Of a stretch of 64,000 bases of DNA, positions 46,294-57,418 are shown one piece after another. The DNA is from Seriola aureovittata (Eukaryota > Chordata > Actinopteri > Carangiformes > Carangidae): contig NC_079364.1 in assembly GCF_021018895.1 (NCBI RefSeq), positions 5,107,401-5,171,400 on the forward strand, given 5' to 3'. Position numbers and translations under genes: made by a program. The first letter of the stretch is position 1. Each line of letters opens with the position of its first letter. A model generated the notes under the pieces. It was given only the letters and a program-made list of their open reading frames with translations. It made no database searches and was not told the DNA's origin.

Positions 46294-47414
46294 TTAACAC
46301 CTGGAACGGTTGAAAGGGGCCCTCGGCGACGTAGAACCGGCAGTTGATTTCTTAAACTCTTTCAAAAGATTCCTCGCCCAGATCCAGCTGGGATCAATAC
46401 AAAACTTCTTATTGCACACTGTTGTGACTCTGTAAGAAACACATGACACATATTGGACAGTGTTAGAAGCGCAAGAACACAATCACAGTATTTTTGATGC
46501 AAAGCAGGATCCGTTCCCCCTCTGCTTGGTGTCCGCCGCGGAAACATCTGGCTCTTTAGCTGCTAAATGCTCCACTATGTTCAGCGGCTGCTCTCTAGCT
46601 GTGTCTGCCTGGTGGTGGACAGTGGATTTTTACAGCTGTTTTCTCTGAACAGCTGCCTGCTGATGCTATGAGAGCGGTGAGTCTGAACCAGAACAATAGA
46701 GTTGTTGTCCACAGATAAACTATGAGCTGAAACTCTCTGTGAAGCTGCAGATTTAGCTGATAATTCTCTGTAGGTTTGTCATTACCACACACACTTTCAC
46801 AATTCATATTATTATTTAAAAAAAAAGAAAGAAAATTTTGCTGCTCTACTTGAGCTTTTGCTTTTCATCCTGTGATACTACGTTACAGGACACGTAACAG
46901 AGGCTGGATGTGATTTACACTTGTACGATCTGGACCAATGAAATTCAAAACACAAAGAAAGCAAAACTTATGTTCATCACTTTCTCCATTTACTTAAGTA
47001 AACGCATTGAAACAAGACAAACTGTAAGCTTCTCTTCCTTTTGTAAAAGTGTTTAAAACCAAAAAATAATTGCAGTAACAGCACATGTTCAGTTCTGTAC
47101 ACTTTCTGGATATATACTCACACAACGGCTTTGTCTGTGCAGCCATCTGGGGTCATCGCCACATGTTTCACCTTCGCTTTAGGAATTCGTGTTTGGTTGT
47201 ATCCTGGACAGCATGCTCCCTTTACCATCATCTCTACTGCAACCGGACCTGCGAACACATGAAGACACATTTATTTACATGTTGAGACCGGACTGAACAC
47301 AGTCTGTGGTTCAGGTTCACAGCTCAGAGACGTCAAGCAGAGTTACTGACCGGCAGAGGTGTGATGCAGGGAGCAGATCAGAGTCAGAAAGAGGAGAGTC
47401 AGCAGCGTCTTCAT
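46294..47414 (-). CDS. CC chemokine, tandem gene 1 (108 aa)
   Basis: Secreted chemoattractant predicted to act through a G-protein-coupled receptor on leukocytes. Exons in transcript order: 47414-47351, 47248-47122, 46429-46294; 327 coding bases. The signal peptide MKTLLTLLFLTLICSLHHTSA is encoded by exon 1. Exon 2 gives GACCPGYNQTRIPKAKVK and the third Cys (PDGC), 22 residues after the CC pair. Exon 3 supplies VTTVCNKKFCIDPSWIW; the final Cys is 15 residues after the third, as in CC chemokines, and there is one extra Cys. The tail SPRAPFNRSRC is basic and ends in Cys. NQT is a possible glycosylation site. The mammalian orthologue is not clear; proximity to human-16q-type genes hints at a CCL17/CCL22 relationship, but the sequence alone does not show it. 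Confidence 0.88.
46460..46790. repeat. Dispersed repeat in chemokine 1 intron 2
   Basis: Blocks 'cagtatttttgatgcaaag', 'gtccgccgcggaaacatctg', 'tgtctgcctggtggtggac', 'tgatgctatgagagcg', 'gaaccagaacaatagagttg' match a widely scattered fish repeat known by eye. It is absent from the corresponding intron of gene 2, apart from an unrelated-looking piece near 54420. Confidence 0.5.
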
Positions 47415-47518
47415 GGTTCCCCCGACAGAGACAGATGTTCTTCTTCTGTTTGGATGAAAGACTTTGATCTTCAGGGCTGATCTGGTCTGATCTGTGATGG
47501 AGACTTGCTCTGTGCCCA

Positions 47519-47529
47519 CTTTATATATA
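47519..47529 (-). promoter_or_regulatory. TATA box of chemokine gene 1
   Basis: TATATATAAAG on the minus strand, about 105 bases upstream of the ATG. Some 65 bases further upstream, GAAACAGAAG (plus 47592-47601) resembles an interferon-response half element, but the match is imperfect. Confidence 0.6.
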
Positions 47530-47917
47530 TCGTCACACAGTACTGTCTAATTCATAGTGATTTCAATTCTAAGAACCAGCTTGTGCTTTCCCTTCTGTTT
47601 CCTCTTTTATTTGACACTTGTCACTGTCCTACAGAAAAAAGAGAAGTTCATAACATGTAAAATAATTCGGCAAAAAGGTCTACACAGAATAAAATGGGGG
47701 ATTTTCTTTAGGTGCGGATGCTCTCAAGACATTTCTGCCATTAAGAGAAGAAGACTTTTAACTGCAACCAGACACTTTGGTCCAAGTCAGTTTGTCTAAT
47801 TGGTGTCTTTGCATCACAGGTGACATTTTTCTTTATTTAGAATGAAATCAGCAACAAAAGCACTGTTTACTAACCACTGAAATGTAGTATTTTCTCCTGA
47901 TGTTTGTTTTCCCCCTT

Positions 47918-48200
47918 TATATACATCATCTCTCAGTAATGTCTCATTCATAGTGACTTACGTTCTAAGAACCAGCTTGTGCTTCCGCTTCCGTTTCCTT
48001 TTATTTGACACTTGTCACTGTCCTACAGAAAAATGAGAAGTTAATAACATGTAAAGAAAATTCTGCAAAAAGCTCTACACAAAATAAACTGGGGAATTTC
48101 ACATTTCGACCAGCTCACACAGAGAAATCTGATGTTAGCAGAACTCATCCCTTCAACACAGTCTGCTGGAGGAAGCTTGTTCTGTTTATACACTGAACTC
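47918..48200 (-). promoter_or_regulatory. Orphan duplicate of the chemokine promoter region
   Basis: About 190-280 bases homologous to 47520-47700 and to 55735-55915, including the TATA-like GTATATAAAG, 'gttctaagaaccagcttgtg' and 'gacacttgtcactgtcctac'. No exon 1 follows it; instead the promoter of gene 1 lies 400 bases further downstream in the same orientation. Confidence 0.7.
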
Positions 48201-48629
48201 TCAAACTCTCTTTCCATTAAAACATCCAAAATCAAATAAAGACTCAGCTTTGTTAGCCAGGAGAGATGAATGATGACTGACATTGTTTCGTCAATAAGAC
48301 AGATTCATAGGTTTCACAATCTAGAGTTTTCTTGATTGGTCAAGTATAAAATGTCATAATGAGAGTTAAATACAGAAACTTAAGCCGTGCACAGCTAGTT
48401 GATGATCAGGTGTGTCCTGGGACTGATAACCCCTCATGTTTAAATACATACAGGGGTCATGTAATGCTCGTCTTACTAAAGCTGGGACCACCAGTCTAAA
48501 CTAAAAAGTCCAGGCGCCACAGTGAAAGTGAAACCAAGGCCATGGCTGCTATAAAAAGACACAAGGACCAGTATTATTAACAAGAGAACACTTAGTCCAC
48601 AGTACGCCGGGTGAATTGGTAAATGCGTC

Positions 48630-48950
48630 TTTTTCTCTCCGCCCCACCTGGACCCACCCGACCATGCCTGGTTTGGTTTCTCTGAGTGTTTACCTGAAAT
48701 CTGCTGTATTTCTAGTGAAATTCTAGTCAGCCAATCAGAAGAAAGGAGGCTCTGCGCCTCCTCTCTTCTGATTGGCTCACTGACCTTTTGATACAAGAGC
48801 TTCAGAGAAAAGCCTGAGAGAGGAGATGTAAAACTACACTGAGATGGTTTTTGGTTCTTAAAACTATATATATGGTATATATAAAAATGTATCTTCTTAT
48901 GGATCAACACTTCAAATAAAACAGGAAAAGTATAAAATATGGACCTTTAA
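48630..48950. repeat. Dispersed repeat with a palindromic core, copy 2
   Basis: Second copy of the element at 45165. The palindrome (48729-48777) has mismatches in one arm ('gaaaggaggc' versus 'gagaggaggc') and at the centre. Confidence 0.7.
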
Positions 48951-48959
48951 CTGATGAAA

Positions 48960-49680
48960 GCTTGAAACTGAACATGAGAACAGCTAGTACTTTTCATTCA
49001 TTCCTTCATTCAAGAAGTTTTAATTTTGGACCTCAGCAACTACATCAACATTAATATAATTATTAATAATTTGGATAAAAAACAAAACACAGAATCTGTA
49101 GTGGTGATTTCCCTTTTGAACTATACACTGTACGTTCAGTTGTGGTATAAATATTAAACATCCTTCTCCCTGAGTGAACACAGCTGAAGGTCACTCACTG
49201 TCTCCATCAGCACTCGACAAGGAGTTTGGCTCCTGACTCATGGCCTCCAGAATAAACAGCAGGAAAAATAAATAATTATAAAAAGAACAAGTATTAAGAC
49301 CAAAGCTTTTATTCAGAAAGGTGCAGTACCTCATGGAGGAATATTAAACGTACTGTACATTTTAAACACCCTTTAATCAGAGCCAATAAATTAGAACACA
49401 ACTGTCTCACATACATACTGTACATGCATGAGTATTTAAATATGACTTCCTATGAATACAGTAATGAACAGTGGTGCTACTTGTCATTTTCTAATCTTAT
49501 AATATAATATAAAAAACATTTTCAAGCTGCATTTGAACTGAAGTCATCCAAAAGTAAACTCTGCGAGGTCACAATGTAATTTACAGGCAGCAACTTTTCT
49601 GTGTAATCATCATAAAAGTTGAATAACAGACATGAACATTATATTAATAAAGGAACTAAAATAGTATCTAAGAGTTATTT
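48960..49680 (-). pseudogene. Orphan 3' end of a third chemokine copy
   Basis: Nearly identical to the 3' UTR and downstream flank of gene 1 (45600-46260), including the AATAAA at 49308-49313. Homology stops at about 49680, before where exon 3 should start, and no exons 1-3 are found beside it. It is therefore a duplication remnant without coding sequence. Confidence 0.7.
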
Positions 49681-49689
49681 ATATAACAC

Positions 49690-51410
49690 TGGTATTGTCT
49701 GTAGCAGCTGTGGTGAGGCCAGTAGCAGAAATGAAAGTAGTATTAGTGGGATCGGCAGCAATACTATCATTAGTAATAGCATTAGCAGTTGCAGCAGTGT
49801 TGATTGTGAAGGACTTTTCTAACCTTTAGACCTATTTTCTTATTTTGTACGGCCACACTAACTGATAGGATCCAGACGGAGCCACTACTATCCTCTGTAG
49901 CTATAGGAACCAAGGTCCTATAGACAAGGATGCAGAGAAAAGCATAACTTAGAGAGAACTGTCGGTCCCTGACAAGGATGAATGAAGCCAGACAAAGGGT
50001 ATGATACACTCGCAGCAGAAAGGTACGATACTGTATGTGACTATGTTCAAGTCACACATGTAGGAGAACTCAGGCACAGAAATGTTTTGTAACCATGTGA
50101 TGCCTGGGAATACCTACACCCTGCAGGACCACACGTTTTCAGGCATTGGTCACTGACATTGTGCTGCTCATAAATTTTTCTCCTTTCAACAAATGCTTCT
50201 GCCTGAGACATCTGAATCTGAACTCCTGGTGAACGCTCACCTCAAAGTCGAGTTCACTGGTTGTCTTTCTTTGTCAATCTTTGCTGATGTCATTTTCAGT
50301 TCCTCATCTGTTTCTATTTACGGAGTCCACGCGGCCTGATTAAAATACAGACACCTTATTAACATACTTTAAATTCCAGGTGATTTAACTCAGTTCAAGC
50401 CTCAATCATCTCTCTCTCCCTCACCTAGGTCCAATTTAACCCTGTTTCAAATCTGGTTCCTAGTGTGTGTTTGTGGGTCCAGAATTAACAGCCAACCGTG
50501 TCAGTCAGTGCATCAGTGCATTCTCACTGTAATCATGTGAGAACAAACCAAGCAGATTACATGTACTACTTGACAACAAAATGAACATGAGTTGAGGAAA
50601 ACTCACTGAACGCACTCAGGAACAAAGGTGGAGAAATGACAGAGGGAAGCAGCTGAACTGAAGAGCAAACAGAGCCTGAGCTCAGGACACAGAACAAAGG
50701 ACACTCAAGACACCTGTGTGTGTGAGCTGCCCAGGTAGCACACCTGATGCTGCTCTTCCAGCAGTCACGTGACCCCACGTCCAACAGTATAGGTTATTAT
50801 TTAAGTCAATTTTTTTGTTTTAAATGTCCAAAGATTCAGATTAACTAACCTTAATTAAATGAATGAGTTGATGAAAAGCTGCATACATGAATCACAAGAT
50901 TCTATAAATCCAGTGTTCATTGAAAATGTATTTCCCGATCAGTTGGGGTCTAGCAGTTAAACACCGATAGCAGTTATTAACTGTGTTCATTTTTTAGGAA
51001 GTTTGTTTATATATTTAACTTAGCTCTCCTTAAACTGCAGCCAGCACGTTTCTTCAAAACGCGTGACCTTTACTTTGAAGACGAGCTGTCTCCGTTTCCA
51101 GCTCTCGACTTCCTTGTTCAATTTTTATTGTACAAGTTGGATAATGGGACGTTAACACACGCAAAGTATTAACAGCGTTTAGGCAGCATCGGTTAATGAG
51201 GAACGAGCTCACAAACGTCAACATACATTTACACTTAGCACAAGTAGGACAACGAAATTAGGTAAAACCCCCTAAACCGGCATCTTTCATTATACAACGT
51301 GAACAACTGCAGAGGAATTATACTCCATACACGGACCGTCAGGATCACTATTTTAATAATGTGAAATGTCAGAATAATATGTAGAGAGAATGATTTATTT
51401 CATCTTTTAT
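49690..51410. other. Intergenic, nothing recognised
   Basis: Includes a short run of 'agtagcagaaatgaaagtag'-like trinucleotide-rich sequence at about 49700-49810. No gene. Confidence 0.4.
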
Positions 51411-51414
51411 TCCC

Positions 51415-51865
51415 AGTGTGTCAGAGGTTTACAGACTCTTTGTTATCATGGCATATCCTTTAAATTGTTCAGCTTGGGTCAAATGTCTCAGGTCGCCTTC
51501 CACAAGCTTCTCACAACAAGTTGCTGATTTCTGGCCCGTTCCTTCTGACAGAGCTGGAGAACTGAGTCAGGGTTGGAGGCCTCCTTGCTCACATACTGCC
51601 TTTTCAATTCTGCACACAAATTTTCCATTGGATTGAGGTCAGGGCTTTGTGTTGGCCACTCCAATGCCCTGACTTTGTTGTTCTCAAATCATTTTGCCGC
51701 AACTTTGGAAGCATGCTTGGAGTGATTTGTCCATTTGAAAGAACCATTTGCGACCGAGCTTTAACTTCCTGGATGATGTTTTGAGTTGTTGCTTCAATAT
51801 ATCCACATAATTTCCCTTCCTCCTGACGCCGTCTGTTTTGTGAAGTACACCAGTCCGTCAAACAA
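51415..51865 (-). mobile_element. Tc1-like (Sleeping Beauty-type) transposon fragment
   Basis: Reverse-strand transposase sequence: 'gaggtttacagactctttg', 'ttttccattggattgaggtc', 'agggctttgtgttggccac', 'cattttgccgcaactttgga', 'tgcttcaatatatccacata', 'gtgaagtacaccagtccgtc'. Truncated and not coding. Confidence 0.85.
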
Positions 51866-52656
51866 ACAATTAGATGCCCTTATAGACGCGCCAAAACTAT
51901 AGATAACATGAAATCTGTGGTTAAAAATGAGTTTTAGGTTTATGTAAAACCTCTTACTTCAACTGTACAAGAGGGGTTGAGATTAAAACATTAAGTCTGA
52001 GTGCTTGCAGAGAGCTCTTTCTTTGCTCTGTCTGAGCGCAGTGTGAGATGTATAAATTTGTGAAACTAAAGGCTAAAAAAGGCTCAAAAGTTGAGAAAAT
52101 CTGAGAATTATTTCAGAGCTTCATGAGATTTCTTTTGAAACTTAAAGGGAGAGTAATTTGAGATTTTGTGAGTGTTTTTCTCCTGCAGAAAAAACGGAGA
52201 GACAGGAGAAATAGGCTATAGTCTCTCTTTTCCTCTGGTCTTAAATCATATTAAATGATGTCATAGTTGTTTCTTTTCATAATTATAAAAACAGCACTAA
52301 CACGATGAGGGTTAGGATTGAATTTATTCCCCACGCATGTGCACTTATATTCTACAAAGTCACTGAGAGCAGCTTTACATGTTTTGTTTGTAACTGACTC
52401 AAAATGGCTTCAACAGCTGCATCTGTAAATTAAAGAGAGAAATGAAGCAACACAGTCAACACAGTGACATCTGGTGGTTTGTCAAACTCATAGCAGCAGT
52501 TTAAGTCTCATACATGAAATATATCACAGTAAATTAATCAATGTCTGAAACGGCAGGACACAAAATATTTTTGCGGACAGGAAACACTAATGTACCTTGT
52601 TGGTGCAGTTTGTGGCCAGCGTTCACGGTGAACTCGTGTTTTAACATCATGGCTGA

Positions 52657-53729
52657 TACATACAGTCAGTGTTCAGACCCCTTCACTGTTTGAACACTTT
52701 ATTGTCTTGTAAGTTTAATTTTAAATGGATGAAATTGCCATTTGATTAATTAAAATAAATAATTATAATAAGAAACTGAAATCTCTCTTTTAATAAAAGT
52801 ATTCACATACCTTTATTATGGCACTTCAGACTGTGGTCAGCTGTTTCCTGTTTGCTTTAATTATCCTTGAGGTGTGTCAAGAGCTTGATTGTGCACCTGT
52901 GGTAAACTGAATTGATTGGACATATTTTAAAAAGGCACACACCTGTGTACATAAGGTCCAACAGTTCCCACACAGTTCCTAGGGTTGGTCGTCCAGATGA
53001 ACCGAGTAACCGGGCGAGAAAGGCCTCGGGCAGGGAGGAGACCAAGAACCCAGCAGTGTAACTGAGCTTCAGATGTTCGGATGGAGAACCTGCCGGGAAG
53101 ACGACCACCTCAGCTGCTGTCCATCAATCAGACTAGACAGAAGCCACTTTGAGTAAAAGTCATATGATAGCCTGCTGGAGTTTGTCCACCAGCTTTTAAA
53201 GGACTGTGAGAACATGAGGAGAAATATTCTCAGGTCTGAAAACCTGCTCCTGAGTGCACGAGACCTGGGACTGTGACGGCGGTTCAGCTCCCAGCTTCAC
53301 AATGACCTGGAGCAAACGGCCAACGCAGGGCTGGAGTGGCTTCAGGACAAGTCTGATTAAATCCCAAACTGAAAGCCCGTAGAATATCAGTGGAGAGACC
53401 TGAAGATGTCATTTCACAGTCACTTCCCATCCAGTCTGAGAGGATCTGTCAGGAAGGATGAGATAAACTGCCCAAATCCTGGTGTGAAAGCTTGTAGAGA
53501 CTCGCAGCTGTTACTGACTTCTACAAAGTACTGAATTAAGGGTCTGAATACTTTTCTAATGAGATTTAGGTTTGAACTTTTAATCCATTTGCAAAGCAAA
53601 AAAAGTCCTAAACATTTTTGCATTATGGGTCACTGAGTGTAGATTGATGAGCAAAAATTATTAAATTAAACCTACAGCACGATAAAGTGTCCAGAAGGTG
53701 AAGGGGTCTGAATACTTCCTGAAGTATGT
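52657..53729 (+). mobile_element. Tc1-like transposon, both ends present, internally deleted
   Basis: Left end 'gttcagaccccttcactgtt' and right end 'ggggtctgaatacttcctg' are inverted repeats of each other. Inside are 'cctagggttggtcgtccag', 'gcagggaggagaccaagaac', 'gtagagactcgcagctg' and 'caaagtactgaattaagggt' of a Tc1 transposase gene with deletions and stops. Same family as the 34-kb copy. It lies next to the 3' end of chemokine gene 2. Confidence 0.88.
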
Positions 53730-53971
53730 AACATTTCTTATGAATCACACTGTGTATGAATCTGTAGTGGTGATTTCCCTTTTGAATTATACACTGTATG
53801 TTCAGTTGTGGTATAAATATTAAACAACCTTCTCCCTGAGTGAACACAGCTGAAGGTCACTCACTGTCTCCATCAGCACTCGACAAGGAGTTTGGCTCCT
53901 GACTCATGGCCTCCAGAATAAACAGCAGAACAAAAATAAAACAGTGGAAATATAAAGACAAAACTGAAGCT

Positions 53972-53977
53972 TTTATT
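53972..53977 (-). terminator. Poly(A) signal of CC-chemokine gene 2
   Basis: AATAAA on the minus strand, 260 bases beyond the stop, in the same context as in gene 1. Confidence 0.65.
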
Positions 53978-54238
53978 CAGAAATGTGGTAGAATATCATT
54001 AAATATACTGTACATTTCAAACACTCTGCTTTAATCACTGTATTAAATTAAAACTCAACTGTCACACATGTATCATACCACTTCATTTACAAAAGCCTCG
54101 ATGATGTGTCTTTCACAAGTTGCCTCTGGTTTTTTAATCACATAGAGACATGTCTATTCTATTAATAAAGGAACTTAAATTACAGGTAATAGTTATTTTT
54201 ACATCAAGGAACATCATTCTCACATTGTTTTTGCTCCT

Positions 54239-55628
54239 TCAACACTTAGAGGAGGGGGCAGCTGGTGATGCAGTGTTGCCAGCTGATTTCTCAAACGCTG
54301 ACAAAAGTTTCTTAGCCCAGGGCCAGTTGGGATCAATACAAATCTTCTTATCGCACACTGTTGTGACCCTGTAAGAAACACACGGCACATATTGGACAGT
54401 GTTAGTTAGTTATATTTCCCTCAGGAGCTGGTGGAGACCAAAAATTGAGCTATAATACATCAATATGGTGTTTACAGCTTGTTTTCGCTGCCACAGCAAT
54501 AAGTTAATGCAGGTTAAAAGGATCAAAAACACTCATTATGCAGATGTATGACTTCTGTTATGTATATATTATTATTATTATTATTGTTACAATAACTGTT
54601 AAAAGGACGGATTTTATTCCATTGAAACTTAATTATAAATATGTAAGAAATATTTTAATGTCGCTGGTGGAGGTGGAAACAAATGTATATATATCCAGTA
54701 GTTAAAGCTGTTACAATGCATCATATTTTGTTAATGTTTTGTTTGTAAAATCTGAAGCTGCAAAGTGACCAGTAGACTTCAGATGGATGTAGTGCAGTAA
54801 AAACTATGATATTTCCTCTCTGAATTGTGGATTTGAAGTTTAAAACAGTGGAAAATGGAAATAATGAAGTAACTGAAAAACTGTGCTTTTTATAGTATAT
54901 GAGTAAATGTACTGAGCTACCAGCCCCAGCCACACACTGTCCCGTCTCTGACCTGCCTGTTGTACAATGATCGAACAGCTCCCCCGTGTGGAGAGTCTGC
55001 AAACTACAACACCTGAGTTTATAAAGTATTTGACAGCTACAAACAGCTCAAACAAAAAATAAGATCAGTTTATAAAATTACAAAAAGCAGTTAAAATGGC
55101 TTCACCTTCAACAACGCATCAGTAATAATGATCCAAAAATATAGAAACACGGCAACGACAACATGTGCAGAGGAGTATTTCTAACCTCATGATATTTCTC
55201 CTTTTACATAAGTAAAGGAATTGAAAAATGACAAACTGTAATCTTCTCTTCTTTTTATGAAAGCGTTTAAATGCAAAAAATAATTGCAGTAACAGCACAT
55301 GTTCAGTTCTGTACACTTTCTGGATATATACTCACACAACGGCTTTGTCTGTGCAGCCATCTGGGGTCATCGCCACATGTTTCACCCTCGCCTTAGGAAT
55401 TCGTGTTTGGTTGTATCCTGGACAGCATGCTCCCTTTACCATCATCTCTACTGCAACCGGACCTGCGAACACATGAAGACACATTTATTTACATGTTGAG
55501 ACCGGACTGAACACAGTCTGTGGTTCAGGTTCACAGCTCAGAGACGTCAAGCAGAGTTACTGACCGGCAGAGGTGTGATGCAGGGAGCAGATCAGAGTCA
55601 GAAAGAGGAGAGTCAGCAGCGTCTTCAT
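54239..55628 (-). CDS. CC chemokine, tandem gene 2 (106 aa)
   Basis: Exons in transcript order: 55628-55565, 55462-55336, 54368-54239; 321 coding bases, 106 aa. Predicted secreted chemoattractant like gene 1. Exon 1 (signal peptide) is identical to gene 1, and exon 2 differs by two bases giving a single Lys-to-Arg change (IPKARVK). Exon 3 is clearly different: VTTVCDKKICIDPNWPWAKK followed by a helix LLSAFEKSAG and a tail ending SSKC. The four CC-chemokine cysteines and the extra Cys are kept. The TATA box is at 55733-55741. The pair is a tandem duplication about 8.2 kb apart. Gene 2's intron 2 is larger and lacks the repeat seen in gene 1. Confidence 0.88.
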
Positions 55629-55732
55629 GGTTCCCCCGACAGAGACAGATGTTCTTCTTCTGTTTGGATGAAAGACTTTGATCTTCAGGGCTGATCTGGT
55701 CTGATCTGTGATGGAGACTTGCTCTGTGCCCA

Positions 55733-55741
55733 CTTTATATA
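55733..55741 (-). promoter_or_regulatory. TATA box of chemokine gene 2
   Basis: TATATAAAG on the minus strand, same position relative to the ATG as in gene 1. Homology with the gene 1 upstream region continues to about 56370. Confidence 0.6.
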
Positions 55742-56594
55742 CATCATCACGCAGTACTGTCTAATTCATAGTGATTTCAATTCTAAGAACCAGCTTGTGC
55801 TTTCCCTTCTGTTTCCTCTTTTATTTGACACTTGTCACTGTCCTACAGAAAAAAGAGAAGTTCATAACATGTAAAATAATTCGGCAAAAAGGTCTACACA
55901 GAATAAAATGGAGGATTTTTTAGGTGGTTTTGGACTTTTAACTGTAACCAGACACTTTGGTCCAAGTCAGTTTGTCTAATTGGCATCTTTGCATCACAGG
56001 TGACATTTTTTACTTTATTTAAAATCAAATCAACGACATAAGCACTATTTACTAACCACTGAAATGTGGTATATTCTCCTGATGTTTGTTTGCAAGAAGC
56101 ATTTTTAACAGCTCACACAAAGAGATTTCATGATCGTAAATCCTTCAGTTTGTATCGGCAGAACTCACACAAGCTTGTTCTGTGTATATATCTACTGATC
56201 CACAATGTTTCTCCATGAGAGTCACTCTAATAAAACCCAAACTCACTTTCCTACAACATCCAAATTCAAATAAAGAATCGAGATTTTTAGCCAGGAGAGA
56301 TGAATGATGACTAACATTGCTTGGCCATACAGAAATTTAAGTCATGCACAGCTAGTTGATCTCGTAGGTTTCACAACTGGTTTTCAGACTTTACAAACAT
56401 CTTATGACAGAACAATGAACTAACACGTCAGGCTTCATAAACATGCCTCTTCTATTTGAATAACTCTGATTATGTAGTTGAGGATTTGAGTCAAACGTCA
56501 CATTTAGGCTTGAAGATCTGAGTGTGTAGATCACAGGAAGTCTTCAAGCACCTCCCACTAACACACCTGACTTTTCTCACCTTTTCTGTAATGA

Positions 56595-56815
56595 AGTGAC
56601 GCTCTGTCGGACAGTCAGGGCCAGAGGCTTATGGTTTTGGGTTGTCCGCCCATCCCGTTCTCGTGCACGCGATACCTCAGTACTACCTTGAGGGAATTTC
56701 TTCAAATTTTGCACAAACACTCTTGGATTCAAGGATGAACTGATTACAATTTGGTGGTCAAAGGTCAAAGGTCACTATGACCTCACAAAACACGTTTGGA
56801 CACAACAAAGCAATT
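56595..56815 (+). repeat. Dispersed repeat carrying nuclear-receptor-like half sites
   Basis: 'tgtccgcccatcccgttctc', 'accttgagggaatttcttca', 'ggatgaactgattacaattt' and 'gtggtcaaaggtcaaaggtc' are a well-known scattered fish repeat. The end contains AGGTCA-A-AGGTCA (56762-56774), a DR1 arrangement. Confidence 0.65.
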
Positions 56816-57335
56816 TGAGTCATTTTCAATATTTCTCACTGTTTTCTGGAGTTTTACAAAACCATCAATCAATCAATTAATTGAGAAAATAATCAGCAGA
56901 TTAATCTGTAATGGAAATAAAGCTACAACAGTAAAATCCTGATTTTATACAGAATACATGAGTAATAATGATCAAATGATGCACAACTACAGCTACACAA
57001 GTAATGGAAAAATGAACTCACAATGATGTCAATGTCTTATAATCCATATACAAACATTGATTTCTGAATAAGAATTATTATAATTACTAATGAAATTGCT
57101 GTTTTTCTGTCTGGATCCTTGTTGGTTTGACACAAAATATCCAGATTCAATTTGTTGTATTTTTGTGTGTACATCATTGATTTATTTATCAGACGCTTGT
57201 GTCCAAATTATATACAGTATAAATAAGGTAGGCAACAATAAGCCACAGCAGATCAAGGAAAAGCCTTTGAGAATAAGAGCCTCAACACTCAGGGCCACAA
57301 AGATGCTGTTGCAGTGAAACATTAGTAGTGCCTTC

Positions 57336-57364
57336 AGTAGTAGTAGTAGTAGTAGTAGTAGTAG
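57336..57364 (+). repeat. (TAG)n microsatellite
   Basis: About nine uninterrupted TAG units. Confidence 0.9.
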
Positions 57365-57418
57365 CAAAAGCAGTAATTTTTGTAGTATTAGCAGTATACG
57401 CAGTGATAGTTGCTGGTA

